24,187 nucleotides of DNA, taken from the NCBI GenBank assembly GCA_900557695.1, contig USTP01000006.1, forward strand, positions 1 through 24,187, given 5' to 3'. Shown one piece after another: positions 21,049 to 24,187 of this stretch; position 1 is the stretch's first letter; each line of letters opens with the position of its first letter. The notes beneath the pieces were generated by a model that was not told the origin of the DNA, searched no databases, and saw nothing but the letters and a program-made list of their open reading frames with translations. The DNA is from an uncultured Thermoanaerobacterales bacterium. GTDB lineage: Bacteria > Bacillota > Clostridia > Christensenellales > UBA1242. Made by a program: the position numbers and the translations under genes.

Positions 21049-21500
21049 TGGAAAAGAGAACTTTTAAGGGCAGAGTTATAACGGGAACAACGTTAAGCGG
21101 AGAGGCAATAGTTTCAAGATCAGGGGTTAACACTCTTGCAACATTTCAAAAAAGTGCACTAAAGAATGCAAAAGAGGTTATATGCTCAGATCAAAATAAC
21201 CCAGACTTATATGGAAAAGTTATAACAGGCAAGATTTTATGTTTGCCTCAAACAATAGGGTCAACCACTGGTGGGCTTGTTATACAAACTGTTTGTTCTA
21301 TGAAAATTAACCCTTCTGCTATGCTATTTTCAAAAGAAATAGATTCATTGGCAGCAAGTGGCGTGATACTTGCTTCTATTTGGGAAAACTCACCAATAGT
21401 TTCAATAGACATGCTTGGAGATGATTTTCTTAACTATGTTGAATCTGGCGACACTATAAATATATTAGAAAATGGAGTAGTGGAAGTTATAAAGAAATAG
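21048..21500 (+). CDS. Aconitase X swivel (small) subunit
   Basis: A 150-residue DUF126-family protein that supplies the swivelling domain of the two-subunit aconitase X. The motif GKILCLPQTIGSTTGGLVIQ (about 67-86) contains the Ser/Thr-rich loop that reaches the active site, and the last third has the strand pattern SIDMLGDDFLNYVESGDTINI. It overlaps the large subunit by one base and is followed by hairpins, so the pair is a complete two-gene operon without visible transporter or regulator. Confidence 0.92.
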   Translation: MEKRTFKGRVITGTTLSGEAIVSRSGVNTLATFQKSALKNAKEVICSDQNNPDLYGKVITGKILCLPQTIGSTTGGLVIQTVCSMKINPSAMLFSKEIDSLAASGVILASIWENSPIVSIDMLGDDFLNYVESGDTINILENGVVEVIKK

Positions 21501-21506
21501 AGGTAC

Positions 21507-21537
21507 TATGACAGACATGGGTGTTATGTCTGTCATA
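21507..21537. repeat. Perfect 12-bp hairpin after the aconitase X operon
   Basis: TATGACAGACAT (21507-21518), loop of 7, ATGTCTGTCATA (21526-21537). No T run follows, so it is not a classic terminator. A shortened relative lies at 12070-12092. Confidence 0.6.
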
Positions 21538-21550
21538 ATACGGTTGTATT

Positions 21551-21618
21551 GCCCAAAATTTCTGGCTTTTGGGCTGGCATCTTAATTTTTTATTGGAGTT
21601 TTTACTCCAATTTTTTTT
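21551..21618 (+). terminator. Tandem terminator hairpins after the aconitase X operon
   Basis: GCCCAAAA/TTTTGGGC (21551-21574) is followed by ATTGGAGT-TTTT-ACTCCAAT (21592-21611) and eight Ts. The second is a strong intrinsic terminator. Confidence 0.88.
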
Positions 21619-21626
21619 GGCAAAAT

Positions 21627-21655
21627 TTTACAATATTAACTACTTTTTTTATACA
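21627..21655 (+). promoter_or_regulatory. Candidate sigma-A promoter of the 21719 gene
   Basis: TTTACA (21627-21632), 17 bases, TATACA (21650-21655). A start near 21662 agrees with translation from GTG 21719. Confidence 0.45.
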
Positions 21656-21718
21656 TATTTTCTTGCTCATAAAACGAAACTAAAAGTAAAGACTTTAAAA
21701 GAAGAAGGTAGTTTAAAA

Positions 21719-22675
21719 GTGAAAAGAATAAAACAGGAAAAAGTAAAGCGAGGAAGAATAATACTATCATCTATACTTACTTTTTTAGTGGCTTTAATTT
21801 CTTTGGGTTTTGGGGCGTATTTAGGTTATGTTACTATAAACATAAATTATCTAACTCTGGGCACAGTTGTTTCTGCTGTGGGTGGACTTTTGGTTGTTGC
21901 GGGCTTTTTTATATTCTTTGGCTGCATAGGGGGAGTCATTTCTTTAAAGCAGATTTTTATTTCGTCTAGAAATGAAGAGAAGTTTTCCGCCTACAAGGGC
22001 TCTTTAATATCTTCCGTGATTTACTACTGCGTGATTGCTCTTATTAGCATTGTTGGCATAATTATGGCGGTGGTTAGCTATATACCTTCAAACTTTGTTT
22101 GGTCGATTTTAGGGCTGGCAGTTTTTTCCCTGCTTTTATGCGGTGGTGCATTTTACTGTGTTTTAAAAGAACTTAAAGAGCATAAGAAGAAAACGAAAAG
22201 AAAACCTAATCAGCCACAAAAAGCATATCAAGGAACTATTGCAAATATGGAACTTGATGCAAATAGTATTCATAAACTTTCTGATGCATATGCGGTTAAA
22301 GGTGGTGGCGAAACCTTAGAGCAATTTAACAAACAGCAAAACATAAACGGTCAAAATTATCAAACAAATATCTCTGATGGCTATAAGAATGGTTTTAACA
22401 AGCAATATGGGATGGAGGAGAATATGAACAATAGTAGATTTTATGGGCAAAACATTGATAACACTATGGATAATAAAGTTAACAGCAATGTTCCAAAAAG
22501 TTATAAGTTTTATGAGAACAACTATAAGAATAACGGTTATGAAAGCAATAAAACTTCGCAACAAGACACCGATTTTGTTGGTTTGGCAGAAAAACTTATG
22601 CAACTTGAGGAGTTAAGGAAAGCTGGACTTATAAACGACCAAGAGTATCAAGCACTAAAAAGCAAGTGTATTTGA
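21719..22675 (+). CDS. Four-helix membrane protein with Asn-rich linker and SHOCT domain
   Basis: A 318-residue protein of unknown function. A basic N-terminus (KRIKQEKVKRGR) is followed by four hydrophobic helices in about residues 12-150, then a basic stretch (KKKTKRK). Residues about 165-285 form a low-complexity linker rich in Asn, Tyr and Gln. The end is a SHOCT motif, LEELRKAGLINDQEYQALK. I start it at GTG 21719 with AAGG 11 bases upstream. The longest open frame begins at 21569, but that ATG lies within the terminator hairpins of the preceding operon. It resembles the proteins at 9931 and 18413 in design only. Confidence 0.72.
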   Translation: MKRIKQEKVKRGRIILSSILTFLVALISLGFGAYLGYVTININYLTLGTVVSAVGGLLVVAGFFIFFGCIGGVISLKQIFISSRNEEKFSAYKGSLISSVIYYCVIALISIVGIIMAVVSYIPSNFVWSILGLAVFSLLLCGGAFYCVLKELKEHKKKTKRKPNQPQKAYQGTIANMELDANSIHKLSDAYAVKGGGETLEQFNKQQNINGQNYQTNISDGYKNGFNKQYGMEENMNNSRFYGQNIDNTMDNKVNSNVPKSYKFYENNYKNNGYESNKTSQQDTDFVGLAEKLMQLEELRKAGLINDQEYQALKSKCI

Positions 22676-22697
22676 CAAATTCTGGCAATTTTAGATA

Positions 22698-22726
22698 TTG
22701 ACTTTCTATCATTTTGGATGTAGAAT
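22698..22726 (+). promoter_or_regulatory. Sigma-A promoter of the 22757 gene
   Basis: TTGACT (22698-22703), 17 bases, TAGAAT (22721-22726). Confidence 0.7.
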
Positions 22727-22756
22727 AGTGGGAGTTTGTGTTTATAGGAGAAAATT

Positions 22757-23131
22757 ATGAAAAGTACAGAAGTTATTTATGTTAATAGGTGGGGTCAAAT
22801 TTGCAATCAGATTGAACTAAATTTAAACAAGCGTTTTAAGTTAGATAAAAGCCTTGTTGATATGGCTTGGCTTGACTCTGATGGTGTAGTTTTTACTCCT
22901 GAAAATAATGGGGTGGCAATATCTGCATTTGTTGATGGTAGAGCAATTGAACTTGAAGTTGCGAACTATCTAGGTGAGCAAACAGATGTAGACCTTGTTG
23001 GCTATACTAAAAATGATGTTAAAATAAAAGTTGGTGAGCGCAGCAATGAAACTGTTATTTTAACAAATCAGCTTGAAAGAGTTTATGATTTAGATTCTAG
23101 TTCGCTAGAGGGCGAGGAACCAGGCGCGTAA
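22757..23131 (+). CDS. Hypothetical acidic protein of 124 residues
   Basis: I do not recognise this protein. It is soluble, with no signal peptide or membrane helix and one cysteine (C16). Alternating hydrophobic and polar runs (EVIYVNRWGQICNQIELNL, then VAISAFVDGRAIELEVAN) suggest mainly beta structure. The last 15 residues are acidic. AGGAGA precedes ATG 22757; it has its own promoter and a terminator that begins at its stop codon, so it is a single-gene unit. Confidence 0.7.
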   Translation: MKSTEVIYVNRWGQICNQIELNLNKRFKLDKSLVDMAWLDSDGVVFTPENNGVAISAFVDGRAIELEVANYLGEQTDVDLVGYTKNDVKIKVGERSNETVILTNQLERVYDLDSSSLEGEEPGA

Positions 23132-23156
23132 AAATCTGCAAAATGCAGATTTTTTA
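23131..23156 (+). terminator. Terminator overlapping the stop of the 22757 gene
   Basis: AAAATCTGCA (23131-23140), loop AAA, TGCAGATTTT (23144-23153), then Ts. Confidence 0.9.
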
Positions 23157-23166
23157 TTTCACATTA

Positions 23167-23195
23167 TTGCCGTTTTTATAATTGTTTGCTATAAT
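23167..23195 (+). promoter_or_regulatory. Sigma-A promoter of mscL
   Basis: TTGCCG (23167-23172), 17 bases, TATAAT (23190-23195) with a TG extension. Confidence 0.7.
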
Positions 23196-23225
23196 TGAAG
23201 TATTCAAAAGAAAAGGAAGGGGCAT

Positions 23226-23867
23226 ATGAAAAAGTTTTTTAGTGATTTTAAAAAATTCATAAGTCGTGGCAATATTATGGATATGGCTGTTGGTGTTATT
23301 ATAGCTAGTGCTTTCTCAGCTATTGTAACAGCTCTTACAAACAAAATAATAATGCCACTTATCAACTGGCTTTTGTCGGCTGGTGGGGAAAACGGGCTTG
23401 AATCTGCATATACAATTTTAAAAGCAGGCTATATAGTAGATCCTGAAACAGGCTTAAAAACCTTTGATCTTGCGTCTAGTATTTATATAGACTGGGGCGC
23501 TTTTATAACAGCAATAATAGACTTTTTAATAATAGCGTTTGTTTTGTTTACAATAGTTAGAGTTGTTATGAAGTCGCAAGGCTTTTTGAAAGATGTTGAA
23601 ACAAACTACAAGAAGTCTAAGCCAACAAAAGAGGAAAAGAAAATTCTTGCCGAAAGAGGAGTTAACCTTAAAGACAAAGCTGCTGTGAAACTTGCGCTAG
23701 AAGAGCTTAGAAAAGAAGAGGAAGAGAAGAAAAAAGCAGAGGAGGCAGCAAAGCCTAAACCTGAAACAGAGCTTGATTTGCTAAAGGAAATAAAAGAACT
23801 TCTAAAAGAGCAAGTTCAGGGAAAGCAAACAAATAACGATGTAAACCTAAAAAGTGAAAACAAATAA
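23226..23867 (+). CDS. mscL: Large-conductance mechanosensitive channel MscL, long form
   Basis: Pentameric membrane channel that opens under extreme tension to release solutes in osmotic downshock. The 213-residue product keeps the family order: N-terminal helix FKKFISRGNIMDMAVGVIIG-like (10-27) leading into TM1 (about 15-45), a periplasmic loop, TM2 (about 92-115), and the C-terminal bundle helix LLKEIKELLKEQ (185-196). Typical members have 120-150 residues. The excess is a Lys/Glu-rich helical insertion (about 120-180) between TM2 and the bundle helix, plus 17 residues at the end. AAGGAAGG precedes the ATG, with an extended -10 promoter upstream and a strong terminator downstream. Confidence 0.94.
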   Translation: MKKFFSDFKKFISRGNIMDMAVGVIIASAFSAIVTALTNKIIMPLINWLLSAGGENGLESAYTILKAGYIVDPETGLKTFDLASSIYIDWGAFITAIIDFLIIAFVLFTIVRVVMKSQGFLKDVETNYKKSKPTKEEKKILAERGVNLKDKAAVKLALEELRKEEEEKKKAEEAAKPKPETELDLLKEIKELLKEQVQGKQTNNDVNLKSENK

Positions 23868-23882
23868 GAGTAAATAAAAACC

Positions 23883-23913
23883 AAACCCCATAGGATATAT
23901 GCCTATGGGGTTT
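23883..23913. terminator. Bidirectional terminator
   Basis: AAACCCCATAGG (23883-23894) pairs perfectly with CCTATGGGGTTT (23902-23913). It serves mscL and the convergent deaminase gene. Confidence 0.9.
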
Positions 23914-23924
23914 ATAAATTTAAT

Positions 23925-24138
23925 TTAATAATTTACTTTATTTTCAATTCTATTATAGGTATCAAAAAGTTTTAAACACTCATCTCTATCTATGCAAACT
24001 AAATAATCTTTTAGTTTTTCTCTACCGCCAAGAAGAGAATTGAACTTATTATCTCTAAAGCCTATTTTCTCATTGTCTGCAATTGTGCAGCCATAATAAA
24101 CTTTGCTGATATTTGCCCACAAACAGGCAGTAGTGCAC
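23925..24138 (-). CDS. Nucleoside/guanine deaminase, C-terminal part only
   Basis: The last 70 residues of a cytidine-deaminase-fold enzyme. CTTACLWANISKVYYG followed by IGFRDNKF matches the segment after the zinc motif PCxxC in guanine deaminase-like proteins (family pattern PCPMC...A..WA...Y....D....GF.D). The first genomic codon here is the second zinc cysteine; the base before it is G, consistent with the Met codon of PMC. The upstream two thirds of the gene, including the HAE motif, lie beyond the contig. Open reading continues artificially into adapter sequence up to 24182. GuaD is the best guess, with TadA-like deaminases as the alternative. Confidence 0.78.
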
Positions 24139-24187
24139 CTGTCTCTTATACACATCTCCGAGCCCACGAGACTCGACGTCATCTCGT
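24139..24187. other. Illumina Nextera adapter, not genomic
   Basis: CTGTCTCTTATACACATCT (24139-24157) is the transposase mosaic end, CCGAGCCCACGAGAC (24158-24172) completes the Nextera read-2 adapter, 24173-24180 fit an 8-base i7 index, and ATCTCGT (24181-24187) is the start of the P7 sequence. Translated on minus it yields the known contaminant peptide VGSEMCIRDR. Confidence 0.98.

Noticed and set aside
21569..21718. N-terminal extension of the 21719 gene (MGWHLNFLLEF...)
   Set aside because: It would be translated from inside the terminator hairpins of the preceding operon and lies upstream of the candidate promoter.

Overview
The window is AT-rich chromosomal DNA from a spore-forming, probably anaerobic member of the Clostridia. 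The evidence is four core endospore genes (sigG, a ylmC/ymxH-type gene, spoIIP, spoIVA), a FeoAB ferrous iron importer, ordinary TTGACA/TATAAT promoters, AGGAG-type ribosome sites, and tRNA genes with encoded CCA. No phage, plasmid, CRISPR or transposase gene is visible, so most of the window is core chromosome. It is the end of a metagenome or genome contig: the left edge lies inside a repeat and the last 49 bases are Illumina Nextera adapter.

Layout. Bases 1-620 hold no gene. They carry two copies of a paired, inverted hairpin repeat and a trail of smaller hairpin repeats. Bases 705-2484 hold sigG (minus), ylmC-like and nrdR. Bases 2568-5633 are a tight operon feoA-feoB-RluA-family pseudouridine synthase. 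Bases 5708-7728 are a DUF1614-like membrane protein coupled to spoIIP. Bases 7790-9828 are der-plsY. Next come a SHOCT-domain membrane protein (9931-10407), spoIVA (10528-12006), a convergent membrane-anchored GH18 protein (12198-13388) and, divergent from it, a transglutaminase-like protein with a small partner (13527-15475). Bases 15510-16766 hold eight tRNA genes (Leu-CAG on minus; then Gly-TCC, Arg-TCT, His-GTG, Gln-TTG, Gln-CTG, Lys-TTT, Leu-TAG) with two tRNA-Gly fragments flanking tRNA-Gly. From 17085 on come an aldose 1-epimerase-like gene with a small partner, a second SHOCT membrane protein (minus), rlmH, the two-subunit aconitase X pair, a third SHOCT membrane protein, an orphan 124-residue protein, a long mscL and the cut-off end of a nucleoside deaminase gene.

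How the genes fit together. The sporulation genes appear to carry promoters of successive compartment-specific sigma factors: a sigma-F-like site before sigG, a sigma-E-like site before spoIVA, and a close sigma-G match before the GH18 gene. This points to the GH18 protein being a forespore protein. Housekeeping genes use sigma-A sites with good spacing. Nearly every operon ends in a clear intrinsic terminator.

The points most worth following are the structure-conserved repeat at the left end, the sigma-G promoter of the GH18 gene, the transglutaminase-like gene that appears to be leaderless, FeoB with a lysine where the G4 aspartate should be, tRNA-Gly with C55 between two tRNA-Gly fragments, three unrelated SHOCT membrane proteins within 13 kb, and the adapter artefact at the right end. 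I did not find a clearly new multi-gene defence or mobile system. All family assignments are from reading the sequence, without database searches.
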